A DNA stretch of 39,887 nucleotides from JBBQFC01 sp038321615 (lineage in GTDB: Bacteria > Bacteroidota > Bacteroidia > Flavobacteriales_D > Cryomorphaceae). Within the stretch, counting starts at the first letter, position 1; each line of letters opens with the position of its first letter. The stretch lies in NCBI GenBank assembly GCA_038321615.1, contig JBBQFC010000029.1:1-39887 (forward strand), written 5' to 3'. Under the pieces are notes generated by a model. That model was not told the DNA's origin. It did no database searches and saw only the letters and a list, made by a program, of their open reading frames with translations. This document shows, piece after piece, positions 25,474 through 33,544 of this stretch. The position numbers and the translations under genes are program-made.

Positions 25474-27855
25474 TTATTCATCCTTGTCCTTCTTCAACCT
25501 TTCTAAAAGCGAATTGATCCAGGATCCACCGCTTGTATCTTCAGGTGCTTTTTCGCCAATAATCTTTTTAGGGTTGCCAAATAGATCATCGATAAAGCTC
25601 GATCCAACTTGCTCTGTAAACAGCGGACAGTCTGCTCGGGGTTCTGCGTAGGGATCGAGATCGGTAAAATTTCTCCCCAGTAATCCGGCTGTTGCTCCAT
25701 CGCTGCTCACCGATCGGAGCCACGCACCCACTATAGGTAGAGCCGTACTCGCGCCCTGCCCGAGTGCAGTGCTGCGAAAGCGCACGATAGGTGACTCGCC
25801 GCCGACCCATGCTCCCACGGCTACACGCGGGGTAGTGGCCACAAACCAACCATCGGCATTATTTTGGGTGGTGCCAGTCTTCCCTGCCAAATCCATACGC
25901 AGACCGTATGTACTTCGCAGCGATCGGGCGGTGCCACTATCGACTACCAATTGCATCATAGTTCGCAAGTCTTCGGCTATCGCGGGCTCCAGTCCGCTCC
26001 GCGATTTGCCGGCTTTTGATGCGTACAGCACTTTGCCCTCACTATCAGATATCTGCTTGATGAAGATTAATTCTGGTCTTCGGCCTTGCTGCGAAATCAT
26101 GGTGTATGCAGCCACCATTTCGGCCAGGGAAGCATCTGCAACGCCAAGGGCAATCGAAGGGAGATTTGGGATTCTGGCCCGCAAGCCCGCCCTTTTTGCT
26201 ACGTCAACCACGGCTTGCGTTCCGGTTTCATTAATCAAGCGCGCAGCCACGGTATTAACCGAATAGGTGAGTCCGCCCTTTATACTATAATAGCCACCGT
26301 ATTGCCCATTGGAGTTGGCAGGTTGCCAATTTTCGTAATCGGGAAAAGAGATGGGTTCGTTCTGCACCCAATCGCAAGGTGAAAAACCTGCTTCCAAAGC
26401 AGCCGCATATACGAATGGCTTAAAAGTGGAGCCGCATTGGCGTCGAGAATAAACATGATCGTAGGGAAAAAAAGAAAAATCGCGACCGCCCACGTAAGCC
26501 AGAACAGCGCCTGATTGGGCATCGATGGCCAAAAATGCCGCTTGTAATATAAGCTGATGGTAGGCAATGGAATCCAACGGTGAAATATCTTTTACCACCG
26601 ATCCTTCCGGTCCAAAGAGGATGGTTTTTTTCGGTAAATTGAAATAGTCCTTAATTGCTTTTTCACCAGCACCAGCCTTTTCCATGCGTTGGTACTTTGC
26701 TGTTTTCTTAGCTTCTTTCCAAAGAAAATCATCGCTTTTACCCCAAGGTTTTCGGTCGGCCCAGTGTTTGTCAAAGTCCTTCTGAACTTTATTCATGTGG
26801 TTATTCAAAGCGCGTTCTGCCTTGGCTTGCAATGCATGATTGACGGTGAGCTCTATTCTCAGTCCATCGGTATATAAATCATACGGACTTCCATCTGGCT
26901 TCTTTTGATCCTTGATTAAATCCTTGATCTGCTGCTCTAGTGTCGCTTGCAAATACGCGGCTGATCCTTCTTGTCCTTTGGCTTTTTGGTAGTTGATTAC
27001 CAATGGCTTGTCGATGAGCAGCCGAAGCTGTTCAGGCCCTATTACGCCATCGCGCTCCATAAGGATAAGTACCGTGTTTCTGCGCGCCACAGCTGCTTCG
27101 GGGTGAAGACGAGGGTTGTAAGAAGTGTTGGCTTTGAGCATGCCGATCAGCATAGCTACTTCTTCGGGTTTTAAGTTTTTGGGTTCTTTACCGAAAAACC
27201 GCTGGCTTGCTGCTTTCAGACCAAAAACGTTTTCACCGAAGCTTACGGTGTTGAGGTAAAGGGTAACAATTTCTTCTTTCGAATAAAGTTCTTCGAGCTT
27301 GAGTGCAGCAATGTTTTCGCGAAGTTTATTTACGAGTACTGTTAGAGGTCCGTAGCGTTTGCGCTCAAACACATTCTTTATGAGTTGCTGCGAAATAGTG
27401 CTCCCACCTCCGCCGGAGCGATCGCGGAAGATGATGGTTTTTACAACCACACGCGGTATGCTATAAAAATCGATCCCTTCGTGCTCAAAAAACCGTTGGT
27501 CTTCGGTAGCAACCAATGCGTCAATTGCCAGTTTAGGAATATCGTCAAAGTCCATGCTCGAACGATTCTCGACGAAATATTTTCCCATCAACACTTTATC
27601 GGAACTGTATATTTCGCTTGCATTGCTATTCTTGATGCCCATCAGGTCAGCCTCGCTCGGAAGCGGCCCGAACAAGCCAATATACACCGCTCCAAAAAGA
27701 AGAAAGAGCGCAACTATACTTCCCAAAACGCCGAAAAGCGCAATCTTAAGAATGCGCTTTGTCGAGATTTTTAGAAATGATTTTGAAGGTTTTCTATTGC
27801 CAACATCACCGGAAGATACTTTCCGATTTGCAGGTTGGCGAGGCGTTTTGGCCAA
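25474..27855 (-). CDS. Class A penicillin-binding protein (PBP1A-type transglycosylase/transpeptidase)
   Basis: Bifunctional peptidoglycan synthase of about 793 residues. A short basic cytoplasmic tail and one membrane segment (about 36-62) are followed by the GT51 domain with catalytic Glu in ATEDQRFFEHEG (about 118), GGGSTISQQLIKN and KLRENIAALKLE; then the transpeptidase with SxxK in CGSTFKPF, SVN in TYSVNTVAA, and KTGTT, all intact. No ATG precedes the membrane segment except ones lying within the upstream peptidase gene; TTG at 27853-27855, 10 bp after that gene's stop, gives MAKTPRQPANRK and is preferred; the frame is open to 27987. It probably forms an operon with the M23 peptidase. 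Confidence 0.88.
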   Translation of the reverse strand: MAKTPRQPANRKVSSGDVGNRKPSKSFLKISTKRILKIALFGVLGSIVALFLLFGAVYIGLFGPLPSEADLMGIKNSNASEIYSSDKVLMGKYFVENRSSMDFDDIPKLAIDALVATEDQRFFEHEGIDFYSIPRVVVKTIIFRDRSGGGGSTISQQLIKNVFERKRYGPLTVLVNKLRENIAALKLEELYSKEEIVTLYLNTVSFGENVFGLKAASQRFFGKEPKNLKPEEVAMLIGMLKANTSYNPRLHPEAAVARRNTVLILMERDGVIGPEQLRLLIDKPLVINYQKAKGQEGSAAYLQATLEQQIKDLIKDQKKPDGSPYDLYTDGLRIELTVNHALQAKAERALNNHMNKVQKDFDKHWADRKPWGKSDDFLWKEAKKTAKYQRMEKAGAGEKAIKDYFNLPKKTILFGPEGSVVKDISPLDSIAYHQLILQAAFLAIDAQSGAVLAYVGGRDFSFFPYDHVYSRRQCGSTFKPFVYAAALEAGFSPCDWVQNEPISFPDYENWQPANSNGQYGGYYSIKGGLTYSVNTVAARLINETGTQAVVDVAKRAGLRARIPNLPSIALGVADASLAEMVAAYTMISQQGRRPELIFIKQISDSEGKVLYASKAGKSRSGLEPAIAEDLRTMMQLVVDSGTARSLRSTYGLRMDLAGKTGTTQNNADGWFVATTPRVAVGAWVGGESPIVRFRSTALGQGASTALPIVGAWLRSVSSDGATAGLLGRNFTDLDPYAEPRADCPLFTEQVGSSFIDDLFGNPKKIIGEKAPEDTSGGSWINSLLERLKKDKDE

Positions 27856-27865
27856 GATTCTGGGT

Positions 27866-28735
27866 TTATTTAAAACGTAGTGTCTTGCCAACTCGCAGAG
27901 GAGTGCTCGAACGGATCTTGTTAAGTTGACAAAGTTTTGATACGGTCGTTCCATGCTTGCGTGCAATAGCTGAGAGCGTATCGCCACGGCGTATGGTGTA
28001 GTATTTTATAGCCCGAACTTCAGCCAAATAAGAGAAATGGCTGCGATTAAGGGCAAGGGTATTCATTTTGAGTTTCCCAGTTTCCCAATTAATAATAGTG
28101 TTCGGATCTATTGGCTCACCTAGATACCGCACTTCGAAATGCAGGTGGCTTCCTGTGCTTCGGCCTGTATTGCCACCCAAGCCTAATTGATCGCCGGCTT
28201 CAATCCATTGACCTTCTCGCACTTCTATTTTGGATAGGTGAGCATAAAGCGTTTCCAGACCATTGTTGTGCCGAATAACTACCACTTTACCATAATCTCC
28301 ATCGTATTGTGCTATTCGCACTACCCCGTCGAATGCTGCGCTTACAGGATCGCCAGTGAGCAGTTTAATATCTACTCCGTAGTGGTATCGATATCGACGG
28401 TAACCAAATTCAGACGTCTTATGACCAACAAAAGGAGGGTGAAAATCGCAAGGCTCAGATACAAGCTTAAGGTGAACGGTGTCCTTCATATTGCTGAGCT
28501 TGTAGCTGTATGGGTGTACTCGGTCGGTATTCCACATGCAATACGTGTCAAAAGCCGGAAGGTAATTTATCGAGTCGTTTATAGTCCATACAACTGCAGC
28601 TTCTGCGGAAGTCTCAACTATTTTCTCGAATTCGTCATAAGTGTCGGCCGGCTCTGTGCTTGCTATTTTGTCCTGCCCATAGGAAAGGAATGGAAGAAGG
28701 CATACGGCCAAAAAGGCAAAAGGGGATTGCTTCAT
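27866..28735 (-). CDS. M23 metallopeptidase with LysM domain
   Basis: Envelope peptidoglycan hydrolase of 289 residues. Signal peptide MKQSPFAFLAVCLLPFLSYG; LytM/M23 domain at about 103-215 with the zinc ligands His118 and Asp122 (HYGVD), His199 (HLHFE) and the catalytic-side His166 (YAHLS), all present, so it should be an active endopeptidase. A C-terminal LysM domain (about 245-289, YYTIRRGDTLSAIARKHG) binds glycan strands. ATG at 28733-28735 is preferred over the TTG three codons earlier. Located directly before a class A PBP, it suits a cut-and-insert pairing in cell-wall growth. Confidence 0.9.
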   Translation of the reverse strand: MKQSPFAFLAVCLLPFLSYGQDKIASTEPADTYDEFEKIVETSAEAAVVWTINDSINYLPAFDTYCMWNTDRVHPYSYKLSNMKDTVHLKLVSEPCDFHPPFVGHKTSEFGYRRYRYHYGVDIKLLTGDPVSAAFDGVVRIAQYDGDYGKVVVIRHNNGLETLYAHLSKIEVREGQWIEAGDQLGLGGNTGRSTGSHLHFEVRYLGEPIDPNTIINWETGKLKMNTLALNRSHFSYLAEVRAIKYYTIRRGDTLSAIARKHGTTVSKLCQLNKIRSSTPLRVGKTLRFK

Positions 28736-28741
28736 GGTTTT

Positions 28742-28749
28742 CAAATTTA
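28742..28749 (-). promoter_or_regulatory. Candidate -7 element before the M23 peptidase gene
   Basis: On the minus strand TAAATTTG, a perfect TAnnTTTG, lies 6 bp from the ATG; a TTG 16 bp further upstream could serve as -33. If used, the mRNA would be nearly leaderless. Confidence 0.3.
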
Positions 28750-28883
28750 CACTTACAGGTTACTGCAATGTGGCACTTAGGGTTTCAATACTAACAGTGC
28801 AACATGGAAATGAATACAAGGCTAAAGAACAGTAAAACTCCGTAAATTATTGTGCAATTTTCTTGAAATTATGGAATCTCAAC

Positions 28884-30083
28884 CTATTTTTTGGGTCGGG
28901 CATCGTATTTTCTGCGGATATACAAGGTGGTATGCCCCGATGTTTTTTTGCGACGATAGCCCATTAGGTGTAGGATTTCGGTACTGTACCAGCGTGCGAT
29001 ATTCGTATTTACCATCATCATGTGGCTACCTTTCATAAAGCGGCGCACCCCTGGCAAAAAGGGGAGAATGCGATATAGGTTCAAGAATCGAAACATCCAA
29101 GAAATGACCAGCCAAGGTTTCGCTATTTGGCGAATTATAAAAAAACCTTCACTGCCAATTTTTTGATACAAGGGCATGAAAATCCGGCCTTTTTGGGGTG
29201 ATAGCACAGCCTCGAAATTTTGTTTTGCCAGAATTTCTCCATTGCTTACGGGTTGGAAGTTGATAAACCCAGGCAACATTTCAAAGGTATCGGCCGGCTC
29301 AATTCGCTGGCTATGGGTAATCTCATAGACCTTTCGGTTGCCGCGAGCTGAAGATCTAAGCTGTTCGAAATGTTGATCATAATTTGGTATTTCGCGGCGC
29401 GACATAAGTCCGGCACGCTCTAAAATAAGCCAAAGAAAAGCTTCGTGGTTACGCAGGGCCAGAGGGTCGTTGTGCTGGCCGGCTTCAAAAGCTAAGGATG
29501 GACAACCTAAATCGTTGACGTAGCTTAGCAGGGGCTCACTCAGATACTCTTCTATGCCGAGTACTTCGGGCACGGGCAGCCGCCTCGCCAACCGGCGATT
29601 CATCAAGGTATCGTTAAGGGCGATGAAAGGTATGGTGTCGGCCGAAGTAGTGTGCAGATCGACGAAGATAAAAGCCCCTTTTCTGCGTTCCATTAAGGAG
29701 TCAATATGGCTCCAAAGCTCGATCTGCTCTTCTATTTCATGCACCATTTCGGCAGGTTGATAATCGCGCTTTCGGGCTTTTTCCACACGGTCGGCTTGCC
29801 AAATGCGGTTTAAATCGTCGAGTATATATCGCTCCCCGCGTTCGAGCGCAGTCAAATTTCCGGCGAGGGCAAAAACATTTCCTTTCAGTAAGGGCTGAAG
29901 CTGACGCAGATCGCGCATCACACGGTGTAATGCCAACACGCCGGTGGGTTCATTGCCATGCATCCCACCAAGGCATACCAAGTTTGGGCCATTGGCGTGA
30001 CCATCAATGCGGGCTATTTCACGGCTTATGTGAACAGCACAGCCATCGACAAAATCATAGAGCTTGATTGTTTTCGGCTTCAA
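28884..30083 (-). CDS. AstE/AspA-family zinc deacylase-like protein
   Basis: A 399-residue protein of the succinylglutamate desuccinylase/aspartoacylase family (M14-like fold). Zinc ligands His42 and Glu45 lie in GGMHGNEPTG, the third, His144, in VDLHTTSADT, and the catalytic Glu200 in LAFEAGQHND, so hydrolysis of an N-acyl amino acid or short amide is likely. After the barrel-like C-lobe (about 300) there is an additional basic C-terminal region ending RRKYDARPKK, not usual in AstE. No ATG is available before HGNE; TTG at 30081-30083 overlaps the preceding gene by 29 bp, suggesting coupling to the GCS2-CBS protein. Real substrate unknown. Confidence 0.8.
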   Translation of the reverse strand: MKPKTIKLYDFVDGCAVHISREIARIDGHANGPNLVCLGGMHGNEPTGVLALHRVMRDLRQLQPLLKGNVFALAGNLTALERGERYILDDLNRIWQADRVEKARKRDYQPAEMVHEIEEQIELWSHIDSLMERRKGAFIFVDLHTTSADTIPFIALNDTLMNRRLARRLPVPEVLGIEEYLSEPLLSYVNDLGCPSLAFEAGQHNDPLALRNHEAFLWLILERAGLMSRREIPNYDQHFEQLRSSARGNRKVYEITHSQRIEPADTFEMLPGFINFQPVSNGEILAKQNFEAVLSPQKGRIFMPLYQKIGSEGFFIIRQIAKPWLVISWMFRFLNLYRILPFLPGVRRFMKGSHMMMVNTNIARWYSTEILHLMGYRRKKTSGHTTLYIRRKYDARPKK

Positions 30084-31992
30084 GTTTTATTAGTTCTGCA
30101 AAAAGGTGTTCGGCAATTTTTATAAAATCAAATTCAGTGAGTATTCCAATGAGCTTCTTGTTCTTCACCACAGGAAGACAGCCAATGTTCTTTTTCCGCA
30201 TCAGCTTTAAGGCGTCTACCGTGTTGGTGTCGGAACTCACCGTTTCCGGATTCTTCACCATAATGTCGTTCACAGTAACGTGGTCATGCCCATCAATGTC
30301 CACTTTGCGGCAATAATAACCCACAATGTCTTCCGAAGAAATAGTCCCAACCACTTCGCCCTGCTCATTCTCAACCGGCACATGGTGTATGCGCCGCCAA
30401 TTCATCACATTGGTTACCAAATCTACCAAATCTTCTTCTTGCACAGTATAAAGTTCTTTCGACATTACCTGGTGCACATAGCGGTACTTATTGGCCCAGG
30501 AGCCGCTCTCGCTCGACGAAGGATAATCCCAACTATGAACGGGTTGATTGGTATGCTGCCGGCTCAGCATCCCGGCCGTAACGGTTACCACGGCTTCTTC
30601 TATCGAAGTAGTTTTCTTCAATTGAGTGAAACTGTGGGTAGTCCAAATCGAGCCTGTTTGGTGCTTGTTCACCCGAGCTTCGATAATGCTGAGATACTTA
30701 TCGATGTCTTCCGGAATAATGTTGTGCTTTTCAAGCCCTTTGCGACTGATCGGAATAAGGTGCTTAATGATTAAATCCTGCGCGGTGAATCGTTCTCCAT
30801 TCACCCATTTGAATTGAGCTGCAAGACCTACTTGAGCTGCTTTGATGAAATTGTATTTGGCGTTATCAAAATCCATGTGGCTGGAGATATCGGCGTACTC
30901 TTCGGGCATACCTTCCATGAGGCCAAGCCAAAAAGCCATATTGGCCATTTCGTCGATAACGGTCGGACCCGAAGGCATGTAGCGATTTTCAATTCGCAGG
31001 TGGGGCTTTCCTTCGGTAATACCGTAGCAGATGCGATTCCACTTGTAAATGGTGCCATTGAATACAGTAAGCGCGCGCAACTTTGGAATGAGTCCAGCTC
31101 GAAGGGCTTCAATGGCATCTTCCTGCACATCGGCAGCGAGGAGAAGTTTGTAATAGGCCACATCGTATTTAAAAAGCTCCGTTACACTTTCTTTCAGCCA
31201 GTCCGTTCCAAAATCTACCCGGCTTTTTACTTCGCGATCGGGGTTGGTCAAGCTTTTAAGATCTACCGTTTGTTCGAAAACTGCGATGCGGGTCTCTTCC
31301 CAAAGCCTTTTTCCAAAAAGGAGTGGGGAATTAGTAGAAATAGCCAATACGGGTCCTGCGATGGCCTGTGCCCAATTGTACTTCGACACAAAATCAGCGG
31401 GCTTCACCTGCAGATGCACCTGAAAGCTGGTATTACAAGCTTCGAAAAGCATGGTATTATGCTTGGTGATAAGCTCGTCGGTACCCTTAATGTTAAATTC
31501 GAAATCGCCGCCACGCTGTTTAATCATAGCTTCGTTGAGCGCACGATAACGCGGATAGGGAGTAATGTTTTCAAACTCCAAATCGCCTTGGCGAATAGTG
31601 GGTAATATACCAGTGAGTATAAGTCTGCAGCCTCTTTTTTGCGCGAGCAAATCAGCTTTCTTGAGCAAATCGGTAAGCTGCTTTTCCATATCGGAAATAG
31701 CCGTGCCGGTGAACACGCGTGGATCGAGGTTGGCTTCTAAATTAAATTTAGCCAGCTCGGTGGTGAAGTGTTCATCGTCCACTTCGGCTAGAACATCGAG
31801 GCCGATCATAGCCGGACGGAAGTGCTTGTCAACAAAACAGAATTCTTGCTCGGCTCCAATTCGCACTACGTCGCTCTCGAACATATTGCGATCGAGCATA
31901 GCCTCCAGGGCCTTCATATCGTTTAAGATCGCTTGAACGAATTTCTTGCGCTGTTCTTTATTCTCTACTATAAAAACGTCCAAATCTCCCAT
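30055..31992 (-). CDS. GCS2-like carboxylate-amine ligase fused to two CBS domains
   Basis: A 645-residue protein. The N-terminal 480 residues resemble the glutamate-cysteine ligase type 2 (YbdK/GCS2) fold: IGAEQEFCFVD (about 44-54), NLEANLDP, FQVHLQV, TNSPLLFGKRLWEETR. The C-terminus holds two CBS domains (about 490-640; HHVPVENEQGEVVGTISSED and MVKNPETVSSDTN... GCLPVVKNKKLIGILTE), which sense adenine nucleotides. It would join an amino group to a glutamate-like gamma-carboxylate under energy control; the product is unknown. ATG at 31990-31992 (MGDLDVFIVENK) fits homologues better than the GTG at 32046. Followed with overlap by the deacylase gene. Confidence 0.82.
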   Translation of the reverse strand: MGDLDVFIVENKEQRKKFVQAILNDMKALEAMLDRNMFESDVVRIGAEQEFCFVDKHFRPAMIGLDVLAEVDDEHFTTELAKFNLEANLDPRVFTGTAISDMEKQLTDLLKKADLLAQKRGCRLILTGILPTIRQGDLEFENITPYPRYRALNEAMIKQRGGDFEFNIKGTDELITKHNTMLFEACNTSFQVHLQVKPADFVSKYNWAQAIAGPVLAISTNSPLLFGKRLWEETRIAVFEQTVDLKSLTNPDREVKSRVDFGTDWLKESVTELFKYDVAYYKLLLAADVQEDAIEALRAGLIPKLRALTVFNGTIYKWNRICYGITEGKPHLRIENRYMPSGPTVIDEMANMAFWLGLMEGMPEEYADISSHMDFDNAKYNFIKAAQVGLAAQFKWVNGERFTAQDLIIKHLIPISRKGLEKHNIIPEDIDKYLSIIEARVNKHQTGSIWTTHSFTQLKKTTSIEEAVVTVTAGMLSRQHTNQPVHSWDYPSSSESGSWANKYRYVHQVMSKELYTVQEEDLVDLVTNVMNWRRIHHVPVENEQGEVVGTISSEDIVGYYCRKVDIDGHDHVTVNDIMVKNPETVSSDTNTVDALKLMRKKNIGCLPVVKNKKLIGILTEFDFIKIAEHLFAELIKLEAENNQAL

Positions 31993-32035
31993 GCCTGACC
32001 GACTCTGTTTTAGCTTTATGATGTGTTTGTTATGA

Positions 32036-32048
32036 GGGTGTGACACCC
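32036..32048. promoter_or_regulatory. 13-bp palindrome upstream of the GCS2-CBS gene
   Basis: GGGTGTGACACCC is a perfect inverted repeat (6-bp arms, one central base) 44 bp before the ATG at 31992, close to a weak -7-like TACTTTCG on the minus strand. It could be an operator. No regulator gene is nearby. Confidence 0.3.
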
Positions 32049-32082
32049 GAAAGTAATGTTACGAAAATATTCGGCACGCAGA

Positions 32083-32697
32083 CTACTTTATAGCGACTTC
32101 GATAAGTTTTTTACCTTCCAATATCCCCGTAAGGATGTCACCTTTTTGCACAGGACCCACGCCGCCCGGAGTTCCGGTATATATCAAATCGCCGATCTTG
32201 AGTGTAAAGTATTTAGAGATGTAGCTCACCAATTGATCAAAGGCGAATATCATATCGCCAGAGTAGCCTTTTTGCACGGTTTCTCCATTTTTAAGCATTT
32301 CGAAAAGGATATTTTTCGGGTTTGCCAAGTTTTTTAAATCCACAAAGGTTTCGCTGAGCGGGGCTGAATGATCCCAGGCCTTGGCGATCTCCCAAGGCAA
32401 GCCAGCCTTTTTGCATCGGTCTTGGGTGTCGCGGGCGGTGAAGTCTATACCCAAGCCTACTTCGCTGTAGTATTTATGGGCAAATTGTGGTTCTATATGT
32501 TTGCCCAATCGATCGATGCGAAGCACCAACTCTAATTCGTAATGCAGATTCTGGGTATGATCGGGGTAGAAGAAGGGGTGATTTTTAGGTAAGAGAGCCG
32601 TTTCGGGCTTCAGGAAAAGTACGGGCTCAGTGGGCAAGTCGTTGTTGAGTTCCCGGGCGTGCTCTGCATAATTGCGCCCTACACAAATTATTTTCAT
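32083..32697 (-). CDS. Fumarylacetoacetate hydrolase family protein
   Basis: A 204-residue FAH-fold enzyme, the short form typical of acylpyruvate hydrolases and oxaloacetate tautomerase/decarboxylases (FAHD1-like). It begins at once with the conserved MKIICVGRNYAEHARE, contains metal ligands Glu54 and Glu56 (HYELELV) and Asp85 (GIDFTARD), and ends with IYTGTPGGVGPV. Cytoplasmic. It follows the exonuclease gene by 13 bp on the same strand and is likely in the same transcript. Substrate cannot be set beyond a beta-keto or acylpyruvate-type acid. Confidence 0.85.
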   Translation of the reverse strand: MKIICVGRNYAEHARELNNDLPTEPVLFLKPETALLPKNHPFFYPDHTQNLHYELELVLRIDRLGKHIEPQFAHKYYSEVGLGIDFTARDTQDRCKKAGLPWEIAKAWDHSAPLSETFVDLKNLANPKNILFEMLKNGETVQKGYSGDMIFAFDQLVSYISKYFTLKIGDLIYTGTPGGVGPVQKGDILTGILEGKKLIEVAIK

Positions 32698-32710
32698 TGC
32701 TTGATCCTGC

Positions 32711-33544
32711 TTATTTCTTGGTCATCATTCGTTCGCGTATATCTTTCAACACTTTCTTGGTGTAGAGCGGGAAATCGCCGCTGATCATCCATCCGTAATA
32801 GCCCGGCTCTATACGTAGCACTTCTTCTACCGTGCGCCCCTTGTGCTTTCCAAAATTGAAAATTTCCTGATCCTTGTCGTTGTACACAAAGCGGCCCATC
32901 ATATCGACATTACGGGTGCGCTGCGAAACTTTATGCAGGTGATTCATATCGTTTTGTACTGGTATCATGGGTTTGCCATCGCTACCCAGTATCTCGGTAT
33001 CCGCGTATCGCTCCAGCTGTGCCAAGAGAATTTCGTAGGTCGCTTCCACATCGGCCATAGCTTCATGAGCGTTTTCCAAATCGCGGCCGCAATAGAATTT
33101 ATACCCGGCCTTCAAAGTGCGCTGCTCCATGAGGTGGAATATGTTTTGAACGTCAATCAGGTTGCGACCTTCGATGCCAAACTCTATTCCGCAGCGCAGA
33201 AATTCTTCAGCGAGAATCGGCACATCGAATTTATTCGAATTAAACCCGGCCAAGTCGGCATCGTAAATAAATTTAAAAAGCTTGGGAGCCAAGTCTGCAA
33301 AGGTCGGGACTTCTTTTACATCCTTGTCGTAAATGCCGTGTATGAGCGAAGATTCAAGCGGAATGGGCATGCCCGGATTCACCAATAATCTTTCGCCTTC
33401 CAATCCTTTCTCCGGTCGCCGCTCTATATGTCCGTCGGGATGGACTTTTAAGATCGCTATTTCCACTATTCGATCGGATGCCACGTTAACACCGGTAGTT
33501 TCTAAATCAAAAAAGGCGATTGGTTTATGGAGATGGAGTTTCAT
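32711..33544 (-). CDS. DnaQ-like (DEDDh) 3'-5' exonuclease
   Basis: A 277-residue nuclease. The DEDDh catalytic set is complete: Asp13 and Glu15 (FFDLETTG), Asp107 (NSNKFDVP), His160 and Asp165 (HEAMADVEAT). A C-terminal module (about 230-270; FNFGKHKGRTVEEV, YYGWMISGDFP) resembles the ExoX-like C-terminal domain found in Bacteroidota exonucleases, thought to bind DNA. It may be a proofreading subunit or a repair enzyme; the polymerase alpha subunit is not in the window. Its start overlaps the stop of the PD40 gene by 4 bp (ATGA), an odd functional pairing. Confidence 0.88.
   Translation of the reverse strand: MKLHLHKPIAFFDLETTGVNVASDRIVEIAILKVHPDGHIERRPEKGLEGERLLVNPGMPIPLESSLIHGIYDKDVKEVPTFADLAPKLFKFIYDADLAGFNSNKFDVPILAEEFLRCGIEFGIEGRNLIDVQNIFHLMEQRTLKAGYKFYCGRDLENAHEAMADVEATYEILLAQLERYADTEILGSDGKPMIPVQNDMNHLHKVSQRTRNVDMMGRFVYNDKDQEIFNFGKHKGRTVEEVLRIEPGYYGWMISGDFPLYTKKVLKDIRERMMTKK

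Noticed and set aside
30814..31605. A 263-codon open frame on the plus strand
   Set aside because: It lies wholly antisense to the GCS2-CBS gene, whose protein has clear family motifs; the antisense translation has no recognisable domain.
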